Positions 32,892 to 40,912 of a DNA stretch of 64,000 nucleotides are shown here, one piece after another. The stretch comes from Pseudomonas sp. MWU13-2105 (GTDB taxonomy: Bacteria; Pseudomonadota; Gammaproteobacteria; Pseudomonadales; Pseudomonadaceae). The stretch lies in the NCBI RefSeq assembly GCF_023242315.1, contig NZ_JALLIY010000005.1, forward strand, positions 62,001 to 126,000, given 5' to 3'. Both the position numbers and the translations under genes were made by a program. The notes beneath the pieces were generated by a model. The model made no database searches, was not told the DNA's origin, and was given only the letters and a program-made list of their open reading frames with translations. The first letter of the stretch is position 1, and each line of letters begins with the position of its first letter.

Positions 32892-33365
32892 ATGACCATG
32901 ACTGATGCAAAAACATTGCTGTTAGACCTTCTTGCCGTTGTCCCCGACGGCAAAAAATGTGCTGAGCTGTTCGCCGAGGACGGCGTGCTGGAACTCCCAT
33001 TCCTCCATTCGCTCGGTATTCCGACCCGCCATCAGGGGCGCGAAGCCATCGCGAAGCTCTATGATTTTGTCGGCGGCAACCTTTATCCCGGCTTCAGCTT
33101 CAAACCCGAGAATACTACGGTGCTGATCGACACGAAGGATCAGGTGTACGCCGAGTATCTGGCGGAAACGCGCGCGGCGTCGACCGGACGTCTCATCCAT
33201 CACTTGTTCACGGGATACCTCGTTGCCGAGGGCGGCAAAATCAAGTTGCTTCGCGAGTCTCTTAACACGGTGGCCGCGGCACAGGCACTCTACCCAAACG
33301 GCGCTGCTGACCTGCCGCCACCCGAGTCGGAGATTTTCTCGGTTCCTCCGGGATATGAAAGCTAG
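32892..33365 (+). CDS. NTF2-like/SnoaL-type small protein 2
   Basis: The 157-residue protein is a second NTF2-fold member, only loosely similar to its upstream neighbour. Features are CAELFAEDGVLELPFLHSLG, then HQGREAIAKLYDFVGGN and AEYLAETRAASTGRLIHHLF. The layout is that of ketosteroid-isomerase-like proteins (SnoaL_4 type). It starts 48 bases after the first NTF2 gene. Two different NTF2 proteins in one operon suggest successive or alternative steps on one compound. Function is not assignable from sequence alone. Confidence 0.8.
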   Translation: MTMTDAKTLLLDLLAVVPDGKKCAELFAEDGVLELPFLHSLGIPTRHQGREAIAKLYDFVGGNLYPGFSFKPENTTVLIDTKDQVYAEYLAETRAASTGRLIHHLFTGYLVAEGGKIKLLRESLNTVAAAQALYPNGAADLPPPESEIFSVPPGYES

Positions 33366-33452
33366 GGTTGCCGAGGCCGCTGAGGCAGCGCACATATCGA
33401 AACGCACTTCATCGCCTCGTTTAACCTGAACAACACAACCGAGGAAACGCTC

Positions 33453-33866
33453 ATGCCAGTATTCCACGTCCACATTCCGGCCCAAAAATTCTCTAGCGAA
33501 GAGAAACGCGCGCTGGCGGATGCCTTGAATCTCGCTCTTCATGAAGCCATGGATACACCCAAGGATGACCGTTTCGTCATCATCAGTGAGCACAAGGACG
33601 ATGAGCTTTTCATCCATCCGACTTTTCCTGACATGAAAAGATCTGACAAGCGCATGGTCGTAACGGTGACGATAGGCACGAGCAGGACAGTGGAGCAGAA
33701 ACGCAAGCTCGCGGAGCTGGTCACCCGTTACGCGGTAGAAAAGGTGGGCGTCAGCCAGGACGATATCAGCCTGATCATGTATGCCGTTCCCTTGGAGAAC
33801 ATGAGCTTCGGCGGTGGCAAGCTGGTCTCTGACATTGACCTCTCCATGCCTTGGGTAAACAAGTAA
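33453..33866 (+). CDS. Tautomerase-superfamily protein
   Basis: This 137-residue protein begins MPVFHVHIPAQKFSSEEKRA. Proline directly after the initiator Met would be the catalytic N-terminal base of 4-oxalocrotonate tautomerase-type enzymes. The length corresponds to the roughly 130-residue tautomerase family with two fused beta-alpha-beta units, the second beginning KRMVVTVTIGTSRTVEQKRK. Members tautomerise oxo-acids or dehalogenate. It lies 87 bases after the second NTF2 gene and probably works on a keto/enol intermediate of the same pathway. Confidence 0.88.
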   Translation: MPVFHVHIPAQKFSSEEKRALADALNLALHEAMDTPKDDRFVIISEHKDDELFIHPTFPDMKRSDKRMVVTVTIGTSRTVEQKRKLAELVTRYAVEKVGVSQDDISLIMYAVPLENMSFGGGKLVSDIDLSMPWVNK

Positions 33867-34098
33867 GAAATACGAAAGCTGCCCCGTTCTTTAGAGACGG
33901 TGCAGCAGAATTGACGCGAAACGAATGTCTCGTTCGTTTCTCAGGCGCGGGGCTCATGCGGCTCCGATCCGACACCATGCTGTGGACGGGTATCGGGATG
34001 AATGCAGCCATCACTTCGACCGTGCTGTTGCGCACGCGCACCGAGCCGGAGGCACTGTAGGCGGCAGTCCTTGCGCTCGTCCCAAAAGAGGTAAAGCT

Positions 34099-34719
34099 AT
34101 GACCGATTGGCATTTCTACGAACCGGCACAGGGACATTCCCTGCGGCACGATCCGCTCAACGCCATCGTCGCTCCGCGCCCGATTGGCTGGATCAGTACT
34201 GTTTCCAATGAAGGCGTACACAACCTCGCTCCCTACAGCTTTTTTAACCTGTTCAGCTACAAGCCGCCGATTATCGGCTTTTGCTCGCTTGGCGCGAAGG
34301 ACTCACTCGCCAATGCGCGGGCGACCGGCGAGTTCGTATGGAATCTGGTGACGCGAGATCTCGCCGAGGCGATGAACACCTCTGCGGCGATGGTGCCAAC
34401 GGACGTCGATGAATTCGAGTTGGCCAAGTTGGAGACGCTGCCCTCAGTAAAAGTACGGCCACCGCGCGTTGCGGCAAGCCCGGTGCAGTTTGAATGCGTG
34501 GTCACCCAGATCGTGCAGCTTGAGGCGCAAGGCGGTGCTGCGCTCCCGGCGTGGCTGGTGTTGGGTGAAGTAGTAGCGATCCACATTGACCAGCAACTGA
34601 TCAAAGACGGTGTGTATCAGACTGCGCAGGCACACCCAATCCTGCGCGGAGGTGGGCCGGCCGACTACTTCGAAATCGGCGCGGAACAGCTCTTCAAGCT
34701 TGAGCGCCCAGGCAATTGA
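34099..34719 (+). CDS. Flavin reductase-like (FMN-binding split barrel) protein
   Basis: The 206-residue protein has the FMN-binding split-barrel fold of the flavin reductase-like family: the early PLNAIVAPRPIGWISTVSNE, then NLAPYSFFNLFSYKPPIIGF with typical FMN-contact residues, and FVWNLVTRDLAEAMNTSAA. It may reduce FMN for a partner monooxygenase or act as an FMN-dependent oxidoreductase itself. No monooxygenase is encoded in this operon. The ATG has GAGG 9 bases upstream. The preceding 230 bases contain an open frame ending at 34060 whose product I cannot place; it may be the tail of a deleted gene. Confidence 0.87.
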   Translation: MTDWHFYEPAQGHSLRHDPLNAIVAPRPIGWISTVSNEGVHNLAPYSFFNLFSYKPPIIGFCSLGAKDSLANARATGEFVWNLVTRDLAEAMNTSAAMVPTDVDEFELAKLETLPSVKVRPPRVAASPVQFECVVTQIVQLEAQGGAALPAWLVLGEVVAIHIDQQLIKDGVYQTAQAHPILRGGGPADYFEIGAEQLFKLERPGN

Positions 34720-34820
34720 CCTGGCATCGAGTGACCGAGGCAAAACAGTGAAAGGCATGAACTGCCGCCGCGCATAGGGTTTACCGCGCCGCCCGACCTC
34801 TTTCTACAAGGAGAACTTCC

Positions 34821-35717
34821 ATGTTTCGACGTACCGATATCGCGTTCGAAGCCGAGGGCAGCGTCACGCTGCGCGGCTGGCTCTATATTCCCACCGGCGA
34901 CACCACCCCCTATCCTGCCATCACGATGGCGCATGGTTATGCCGGCGTGAAGGAGCACGGCCTGGAGCCATTCGCTGAGAAATTTGCCTCCAACGGCTTT
35001 GTCGTCCTCCTGCACGATCACCGCAACTTCGGCACCAGCGAAGGCACGCCGCGCCAGGATATCGATCCATGGTGTCAGATCGCCGATTGGCGACGCGCGA
35101 TCAGCTTCCTCGAAGACCAGGACGCCGTCGACGCGAAGCGCATCGGCTTATGGGGCACGAGCTATTCCGGCGGTCACGCACTCGTGCTTGGCGCAACCGA
35201 ACGCCGCTTGCGTGCGGTCGTCGCGCAGGTGCCGACGATCAGCGGCTTCGAGCAAGGACTGCGCCGCATTCCGCCCGATGCTGTCGCCTCCATCGAGGAT
35301 GCCTTCACGGCGGACGAGCGTGCGCAAGCACGCGGCGAGCCGCCGCGTAGACAGGCAATCGTCAGCGCCGATCCGGCCGTCCCTGCTTCGTACCGCACCA
35401 AGGAAGCCATCGAGTTCTATCTGCAGCCCGTACCCGACGGCGCCTGGGAGAACAGCGTCACGGTACGCTCGACACGCGCCGCGCGCATGTACGAACCGGG
35501 CACGTGGATTACGCGCGTGTCTCCCACGCCGCTGCTGATGATCGTCGCGCTGCAAGACACGATTACGCTGACCGATCTCGAACTGGCCGCCTACGAGCGC
35601 GCCCTTGAGCCGAAGCGCCTCGTGACGATCCCCGGCGGCCACTTCGATCCGTACATCAGCAGATTCGATCAATCAAGTACCGCCGCGCTGGACTGGTTCA
35701 AGGAGCACCTCTCCTAA
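34821..35717 (+). CDS. Alpha/beta hydrolase (YcjY/DLH-like)
   Basis: The 298-residue protein is a serine alpha/beta hydrolase. The nucleophile is probably Ser114 in LWGTSYSGGHALVLG. The acid is likely in LLMIVALQDTITLTDLELA and the base in the GGHFDPYISRF segment. A MAHGYAGVKEHGLEPFAEKF stretch near residue 36 forms the oxyanion region. It hydrolyses an ester, thioester, lactone or C-C bond. It is 101 bases behind the flavin-reductase-like gene and 30 bases before the enoyl-CoA hydratase gene, in the same direction. Its place in the operon fits ester or lactone opening. Confidence 0.88.
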   Translation: MFRRTDIAFEAEGSVTLRGWLYIPTGDTTPYPAITMAHGYAGVKEHGLEPFAEKFASNGFVVLLHDHRNFGTSEGTPRQDIDPWCQIADWRRAISFLEDQDAVDAKRIGLWGTSYSGGHALVLGATERRLRAVVAQVPTISGFEQGLRRIPPDAVASIEDAFTADERAQARGEPPRRQAIVSADPAVPASYRTKEAIEFYLQPVPDGAWENSVTVRSTRAARMYEPGTWITRVSPTPLLMIVALQDTITLTDLELAAYERALEPKRLVTIPGGHFDPYISRFDQSSTAALDWFKEHLS

Positions 35718-35747
35718 CCTCAACTTGCGACGACGCAGGAGCCCGAC

Positions 35748-36536
35748 ATGTCTCATCTCACCCATACTATCGAGAACGGCATAGCAACGATCATTCTTGA
35801 TCGCTCGCCGCAAAACCGCATTGACGACCAGATGGTTGACGAACTGGCTACGGCAGTCAGCGCGATCGAACGCAGTGACGCACGCGTCGTGCTGGTGCGC
35901 GCCGAAGGCGAGAGCTTCAGCTTTGGCGGCGACATCATGTCCTGGCCCGATGACACCCCCCGCCAGTTGAGTGCTCGCTTCGAGGGTTACATGGACGTAT
36001 TCAATCGCTTCGAACGTCTGCCCTTGCCTGTCATCGCCGTGGTGCAAGGCTTGTGCGCAGGCGGTGGTTTCGAACTGGCGTTGCGCGCCGATGTAATCTT
36101 TGCCGCCGAAAGCGCAACATTCTGCCATCCGGAACAGTCGCTTGCCTTAGTGACGCTGTTGGGCGGCATCTACCGCGTCGCCGAACGTGCAGGACGCGTA
36201 CGAGCCATGGAATGGGCGCTGACTTCCGAGCGTGTCCCCGCCGCGACGATGGAGCGCTTCGGCGTAATCAGCCGCGTCGTCGCCGATGCCGAACTGCTTG
36301 CAGCGGCGCATGCCTTCGCCGCGAAGTTCATACATGGCCCCACACGCGCCCACGCCGCCCACAAGGCCTTGTTGCGTGCCTGGGGCAACGGCGGTGTCCA
36401 GGCGGCCGACGATGTGATGTTCAACATTGCCATGCCCTTATTCGAGACAGAAGACGTTAAGAACGGGCTTGCTTCGGCCATCAGGGCCTTGAAGGCCGGT
36501 ACGCCGCGCCTGGAGCTCGAATTCAAGGGGCGTTGA
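35748..36536 (+). CDS. Enoyl-CoA hydratase/isomerase (crotonase) family protein
   Basis: The 262-residue crotonase-fold protein has the two oxyanion-hole stretches AEGESFSFGGDIMSWP and VVQGLCAGGGFELALRADVI. The second is followed by AAESATFCHPEQSLALVTLL, where one catalytic glutamate of hydratases would sit; His-Pro-Glu is present. Family reactions include hydration, isomerisation and C-C cleavage of CoA thioesters. No CoA ligase is encoded nearby, so its CoA ester must be made elsewhere, or it acts on a non-CoA substrate. It appears to be the last intact gene before an integrase remnant. Confidence 0.88.
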   Translation: MSHLTHTIENGIATIILDRSPQNRIDDQMVDELATAVSAIERSDARVVLVRAEGESFSFGGDIMSWPDDTPRQLSARFEGYMDVFNRFERLPLPVIAVVQGLCAGGGFELALRADVIFAAESATFCHPEQSLALVTLLGGIYRVAERAGRVRAMEWALTSERVPAATMERFGVISRVVADAELLAAAHAFAAKFIHGPTRAHAAHKALLRAWGNGGVQAADDVMFNIAMPLFETEDVKNGLASAIRALKAGTPRLELEFKGR

Positions 36537-36692
36537 TTTCCGCTGAGCAAACCGAGTCGAGGTGCGGAACACGCACGCATTGCTGGCGCGGGTGGTCTAG
36601 GCGCATAAGAGGATCGGAGCGCTGGAGGCGGCATGAAACGATCAGCGTCACTATCGTTACCAAGGTACACTACGGGCGCTGAAGGCACTGGC

Positions 36693-36926
36693 TCATGACG
36701 TCAATCCGCGTACAGGCGGATCGCGATTGAAACGCCCCTCATCACGGCATCCACACGCTTCCTTGAGACTAATCTGCGGGCAACCACCCAGGGACATGCG
36801 CTTCTGCTTGCCTGCCCAGTAATACCTGAAGGCCGCCACATTGAGCTCAAGCCCATCCGTGTCGCCGAGGGAGTAATCGTTGCCGGTAATTCTGGCTTGC
36901 CGAACGGCGATATCCGAGAGTGCCAT
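36693..36926 (-). pseudogene. Remnant of a phage/island integrase N-terminus (DUF4102 arm-binding domain)
   Basis: The reverse strand reads MALSDIAVRQARITGNDY, then LGDTDGLELNV, then RYYWAGKQKRMSLGGCPQ and ISLKEACGCRDEG. This matches the start of P4-type tyrosine integrases (xALSDxxIRxAKP..., DGxGLxLxV, WRLRYRxxGKxKRLSLGxYP, VSLKEARxxRDEAR). A short internal stretch is missing and the catalytic domain is absent. It is a fossil of an integrative element and marks a former island edge. No tRNA or att repeat is seen beside it. Confidence 0.7.
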
Positions 36927-37226
36927 AGCAAGCTCCTGATCAGAGTCAGGGCCAGACCACCGGTTTCCAGGAAACCAGTGCATTTCATCGAGCCTTCAAG
37001 AAATGGACTGGCGTCAGCCCCGGCGCCTATCGACGCGGCCACCTGGAGGAATAAGCCTCCTACTACGCCCCCGCCCCACCCCGTTCAGTTCGGCGCATTG
37101 CGTTGCACACATGCCCAAACAGCTCACACAAATTGGTGCCACCCGACATGGGCGGCACCTCATCGCCCTCCTAGAATGTCGCAAAGTACACTTCACCAAC
37201 AACAATAAGGCTGAAGGAGACACGTC

Positions 37227-37772
37227 ATGCAATCAGTGAACGTCTATACGCTCGCGGGCGAATCCACATTCAACCGTTTTCACCGTGCTCGGAGCCATTT
37301 TCCTCGGCACACTGGCTGACCGTATCGGCCGTCCGAAAATGATCGCGATCTGTGTTGCGCTGTTCGGCCTGTTTACCGCCGCCGCCGGACTTACCAGTGA
37401 TCCCATCACCTTCAGCATTTCGCGCTTTATCGCAGGCATCGGCGGCGTACTGCCGATAGTCACCGCGCAGATGGGTGAATTCTCACCGGCCAAGCTGCGT
37501 ACGCGGTTGGTCACTCTGGTATTCGCAGGCTACTCCGTGGGCGGCATTCTCTTTATTTCTACCCCACGCCCATCCGCTCCACCGGTGTGGGGTTCGCATC
37601 AGGCGTTGGTCGGATCGGAGCAATCATCGCGCCGGTGTTGATCGACAGGCTCGTTTCATTGGCTTTGCCTCTCGAACAAAACTTCATGCTGATCGCGTTG
37701 GCGGGCCTGATCGGGCAAACTCTCATCAGGTCGGCAAATTACCGGCCCGGCCCCACTGACTGCTCACCTTGA
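37227..37772 (+). pseudogene. MFS aromatic-acid transporter (AAHS-type) with two internal deletions
   Basis: The gene keeps a strong GAAGGAGA ribosome binding site and a typical N-terminus (MQSVNVYTLAGESTFNRFH). It is then broken: helix 1 is missing, and the frame resumes as LGAIFLGTLADRIGRPKMIA. After SVGGILFIS it jumps to another frame carrying the last helices (YPTPIRSTGVGFASGVGRIG and IIAPVLIDRLVSLALP). At least two deletions are therefore fixed, and no functional transporter is possible. The original product was probably an H+/aromatic acid symporter serving the neighbouring catabolic genes. Confidence 0.75.
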
Positions 37773-37790
37773 ACGGAGCCCGCTAAAAGG

Positions 37791-38540
37791 ATGCGTATCT
37801 TGAATCGCTTGTCACCACCGCCACTGCCTGTGCAAGAAACCCAGCGCACTGTCGACTGGGCAATCATGTCACGGCGCAGCGTCAGGGCCTTTTTGCCGAC
37901 AGCCGTGCCCTATGAGGAAATCGAAGCGATTCTGGATGTCGCACGCTTCAGTGCCTCGGGTGTAAACATGCAACCCTGGCAAGTGCACGTTGTAACCGGT
38001 GAAGCGAAAGAGCGTCTGTCGATGGCCATCAGCGCCATCGACAACGACCCACAGCTCAGCAGCGACATGCAGGAGCCCTACACTTACTACCCGAACAAAT
38101 GGGTCACGCCTTACATCGATCGCCGGCGCAAGGTGGGTTGGGACCTCTACGGGCTGCTTGGGATCGCTAAAGGTGAAAAACAACGCATGCACCAACAGCA
38201 CGGGCGCAATTACCGGTTCTTCGACGCACCGGTCGGCTTGCTATTTACCGTGGACAAAGTGTTGGAGCAAGGCAGCCTTCTGGACTACGGCATGTTTTTG
38301 CAAAACGTCATGTTGGCGGCACGCGGGAGGGGTTTGCACACCTGCCCGCAGGCCGCATTTCTCAAATACCACAACGTCATTTCAGAGATGTTGAGCATTC
38401 CCGCCGACCAGATGCTGGTGTGTGGCATGAGCCTTGGCTATGCCGACGCCAAGGCCATTGAAAACACTCTGGTTACCGATCGGGAACCGGTCAGCGCTTT
38501 CGCCATTTTTCATCATAATAGTAAGGAGACCTGCCCATGA
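37791..38540 (+). CDS. Nitroreductase-family FMN oxidoreductase
   Basis: The 249-residue protein has the nitroreductase fold. RRSVRAFLPTAVPYEEIEAI near residue 28 supplies the FMN phosphate-binding RRSxR motif, followed by ARFSASGVNMQPWQVHVVTG. The C-terminal half has YGMFLQNVMLAARGRGLHTC and GMSLGYADAKAIENTL. Such enzymes reduce nitro groups, quinones or enones with NAD(P)H. It follows the MFS pseudogene by 18 bases. Its stop overlaps an ATGA starting a 24-codon remnant, so a downstream cistron has been lost. It is the only intact gene in this decayed stretch. Confidence 0.9.
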   Translation: MRILNRLSPPPLPVQETQRTVDWAIMSRRSVRAFLPTAVPYEEIEAILDVARFSASGVNMQPWQVHVVTGEAKERLSMAISAIDNDPQLSSDMQEPYTYYPNKWVTPYIDRRRKVGWDLYGLLGIAKGEKQRMHQQHGRNYRFFDAPVGLLFTVDKVLEQGSLLDYGMFLQNVMLAARGRGLHTCPQAAFLKYHNVISEMLSIPADQMLVCGMSLGYADAKAIENTLVTDREPVSAFAIFHHNSKETCP

Positions 38541-38583
38541 TCAGTGCAGCGTACGCAAGTGGACTTGATCACGTCATCGACGC

Positions 38584-38775
38584 TTGCCCCTCCTCAGGCC
38601 TCGTAGGATAGAAAGGGGGGCCCTTTTTTCCGAAGCCGCAGGCCTGGGTATCGCCGAGGCAGGCTTCTTACCTGGAGTGCTACTTTATCTAACATTCTGG
38701 ATTCCAGCAGCCGCGGTGTTGATCGTGATCGCGGTGAAGCGGCAGCAAAGCATGGTTCGGTCTAAAGCCGACTGA
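38584..38775 (+). pseudogene. Fragment of a second MFS transporter
   Basis: The frame contains GLGIAEAGFLPGVLLYLTFW, which matches the helix 3-4 region of anion:cation symporter-type MFS proteins (GxxEAGFFPGxxxYLxxW). A stretch like a last helix and tail (VLIVIAVKRQQSM) is fused directly behind. Most of the transporter is gone. It appears to be another deletion scar in the same locus. Confidence 0.55.
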
Positions 38776-38921
38776 CAGCTGATGAAGGATCTCACTACAT
38801 CACAATCAGCAGTTTGAAAGGCCGCATTGACTATTTATGAAAGGGGATTGGCTCTCCAGTCACGCGCCCTTGACATGCCGGGCTTGCGGCCATTTTCCTG
38901 GTCGGTGAGGATTCATCCTCA

Positions 38922-39110
38922 CTAGGACTTCAGCATCCATGCTTGCGCGCCTGTGGGCCGTAGGGTTAAGCCAGGACGGCGCAACTCGGTGTGCACCCAA
39001 GTCCAGTCAGGCATAGGACGTTGATTACTGGGCCCTGTCGGCGCTGGCGGGAAGAGACATCGTTCGATGTTCAGCGTCTGACAATACCGTTGGCCAGTAA
39101 GCCCACTCAT
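38922..39110 (-). mobile_element. IS21-family istA transposase remnant
   Basis: The reverse strand encodes RCLFPPAPTGPSNQRPMPDW followed by TWVHTELRRPGLTL, the well-conserved N-terminal region of IS21 IstA transposases. The similarity stops after LTL and the rest of istA and istB is absent. It partly overlaps the end of the TetR gene region. The flanking sequence from 38776 shows no other gene. Confidence 0.6.
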
Positions 39111-39715
39111 CCCAACATAGAAAAAGCGACTAATAGTATTTTTTTTACAACCTGCGGATCCTCACCACGGGATATCTGTGACGAAGCATTACTTAACTGT
39201 GCATCGATATAGGTAGATGCAAACTCTGATGACATGTCTGCAGAAAACTCACATTTGGCCTTTGAACGCTCCACCCATTTCCTGTAAGCAGTTAATGCTT
39301 GCTCCTGAATGAAATCGATTTGTGCTCGTGTTGCTTCACCCAAGTGCATGCGTGATTCGCGCATCTTTATCAAAAGACATCCCTTTGGGATTTCTTGATC
39401 ATCACTCACTGAGGTGGCAAATGACACTAGATTGTCAAGCGTCTCTCGAAACGGCATTTCTGTGTTTAACATCTGCAGCACAGAATCCAGCACCTGTTCC
39501 TGATATTTAAGAATAACAGCTTTCATCAAGCCATCTTCATTCCAGAATTCACGATAAAGACCTGGCTTCGATATATCACATCTCCTGCAAATTTCATTGA
39601 GGGATAAGTTGCGTATACCCTCTTTCCAATAGGCATCCATTGCGACCTCCAGAACGTGATCACGGTCTAGGGTCTTAGGTCGCCCCCTTGAAGGTTTTGT
39701 TGGATCTAAGCTCAT
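39107..39715 (-). CDS. TetR-family transcriptional regulator
   Basis: The 202-residue protein has an N-terminal TetR helix-turn-helix (DHVLEVAMDAYWKEGIRNLS, then LNEICRRCDISKPGLYREFW), and a C-terminal ligand domain of the TetR_C type with RETLDNLVSFATSVS. Codon use is visibly AT-richer than in the flanking Pseudomonas genes, as in its divergent SDR neighbour, suggesting recent acquisition. Two TACC-N4-GGTA palindromes lie between the two genes, one overlapping the SDR promoter. It most likely represses the SDR gene and its own. Confidence 0.9.
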   Translation of the reverse strand: MSLDPTKPSRGRPKTLDRDHVLEVAMDAYWKEGIRNLSLNEICRRCDISKPGLYREFWNEDGLMKAVILKYQEQVLDSVLQMLNTEMPFRETLDNLVSFATSVSDDQEIPKGCLLIKMRESRMHLGEATRAQIDFIQEQALTAYRKWVERSKAKCEFSADMSSEFASTYIDAQLSNASSQISRGEDPQVVKKILLVAFSMLG

Positions 39716-39719
39716 TTCG

Positions 39720-39731
39720 TACCACCTGGTA
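39720..39731. promoter_or_regulatory. TetR operator candidate 1
   Basis: TACCA-CC-TGGTA is a perfect palindrome 5 bases before the tetR-type start codon. It matches the site at 39767 in its TACC and GGTA arms. Confidence 0.6.
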
Positions 39732-39738
39732 TTTTAAC

Positions 39739-39767
39739 TTGACACGGGATACCCCACATCTTATTAT
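39739..39767 (+). promoter_or_regulatory. Sigma-70 promoter for the SDR gene
   Basis: A consensus TTGACA -35 box is followed, after exactly 17 bases, by a TATTAT -10 box. The expected start point lies within or next to the operator at 39767, about 35 bases before the SDR ATG. Confidence 0.75.
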
Positions 39768-39778
39768 ACCAGTCGGTA
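39767..39778. promoter_or_regulatory. TetR operator candidate 2, over the SDR start point
   Basis: TACC-AGTC-GGTA overlaps the end of the -10 box and the expected transcription start, an arrangement that blocks RNA polymerase when repressor is bound. Confidence 0.6.
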
Positions 39779-39808
39779 CTTAATTGACAACCCAGCAGGA
39801 AAGAAAAT

Positions 39809-40690
39809 ATGAGTGATATACAAAAAAACGTAATCATCACAGGTAGCAGCAGTGGATTTGGCCTAAAAGCAGTGAAAGACTTTGCAGATAAGGGCTACCG
39901 AGTGTTCGCCACCATGCGTGGCACAGAAGGCAAGAACGCGGCAGTCAAGACCGAGCTGGAAGCGTATAGCAAGCTCATCCACGTTGTAGATATGGATGTC
40001 ACCAGCGACGAATCCGTCAAAACAGCCATTTCAAATCTGCTGGCCAAAGCGGGCAAGATTGATATTTTGATTAACAATGCAGGCGTAATGTACCTTGGTA
40101 TTACGGAGGCATTTAGTATTGCCCAAGCCAGGGAACAGATGGAAACCAACTACTATGGCGCTATGCGCATTATACAGGCTGTCTTACCCGCTATGCGGGA
40201 AGCCAAGTCCGGTTTGATCATTAACACCTCATCAATGGTCGGCCAGATTTCGGCGCCGTATTTCTCTACATACGCCGCCACCAAGCATGCTTTGGAAGGC
40301 TACGTCCAAGGTTTACGTTACGAAGTGGCACCCTTCGGTATTGATGTTGCCATCGTGCAACCAGGCCCGTTCCCTACAGGTCTAAGTACAGGAGGGCAAG
40401 AGCCTTCCCGTATTGACGTGCTGGACAGCTATGGTGAACTAGCAAAGATACCTGCCGCCATGTTCGCAGAATTCGCGAAATTTATGCAGTCTGACCAAGC
40501 ACCAGATCCACAATTGGTCGTAGATACTTATTTAGCGCTGGCAGATATGCCTGCTGGCAAACGTCCTACACGCACAACGGTCGGCATGGTTTGGGGGGTT
40601 GATGAAATTAACGCTGCCAAGCAACCCATTCAAGACCGTGTTTTAAAAGAAATGCAACTGGACAATATTTTAGGTGGCGCTGACGCGTAA
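39809..40690 (+). CDS. SDR-family oxidoreductase, low-GC
   Basis: This 293-residue SDR has ITGSSSGFGLKAVKDFADKG for cofactor binding, LINNAGVMYLG, the catalytic serine in IINTSSMVGQIS and the YAATKHALEGY active site, followed by VAIVQPGPFPT. The extended C-terminus is typical of the group with SSGFG motifs. The ATG has AGGAAAG 6-7 bases upstream. AT-rich codons contrast with neighbouring genes. It is regulated by the divergent TetR according to the operator layout. The substrate is unknown; such TetR/SDR pairs often answer to toxic aldehydes or ketones. Confidence 0.9.
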   Translation: MSDIQKNVIITGSSSGFGLKAVKDFADKGYRVFATMRGTEGKNAAVKTELEAYSKLIHVVDMDVTSDESVKTAISNLLAKAGKIDILINNAGVMYLGITEAFSIAQAREQMETNYYGAMRIIQAVLPAMREAKSGLIINTSSMVGQISAPYFSTYAATKHALEGYVQGLRYEVAPFGIDVAIVQPGPFPTGLSTGGQEPSRIDVLDSYGELAKIPAAMFAEFAKFMQSDQAPDPQLVVDTYLALADMPAGKRPTRTTVGMVWGVDEINAAKQPIQDRVLKEMQLDNILGGADA

Positions 40691-40700
40691 CTTCCAGTAT

Positions 40701-40727
40701 CAGGGCAAACTATTTCTTGCCCTGTTT
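40701..40727 (+). terminator. Intrinsic terminator after the SDR gene
   Basis: CAGGGCAA and TTGCCCTG form a perfect 8-base stem with an 8-base loop, followed by TTTC, starting 10 bases after the stop codon. Confidence 0.65.
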
Positions 40728-40912
40728 CAGCCATATCATAATCGCATTACTCCTCGAGAGGCATCCAGTAGCAATTCTTTAGTTCCGATTAACGCTGCTC
40801 AATTGAAAGAGCGAAGATCTAAGCGCTAACGGCCACTACGCGGACTGCATAACACTTCGAAGCGAGTAATTTTAGCCACTAGTCACCCCCCTCTTGGGGC
40901 AATGAGCATATA

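Noticed and set aside
36541..36690. Possible transposase remnant on the plus strand after the crotonase gene
   Set aside because: A frame with two stops reads KRIGALEAA and LRALKALAHDVNP, but I could not match it to any transposase family with confidence.
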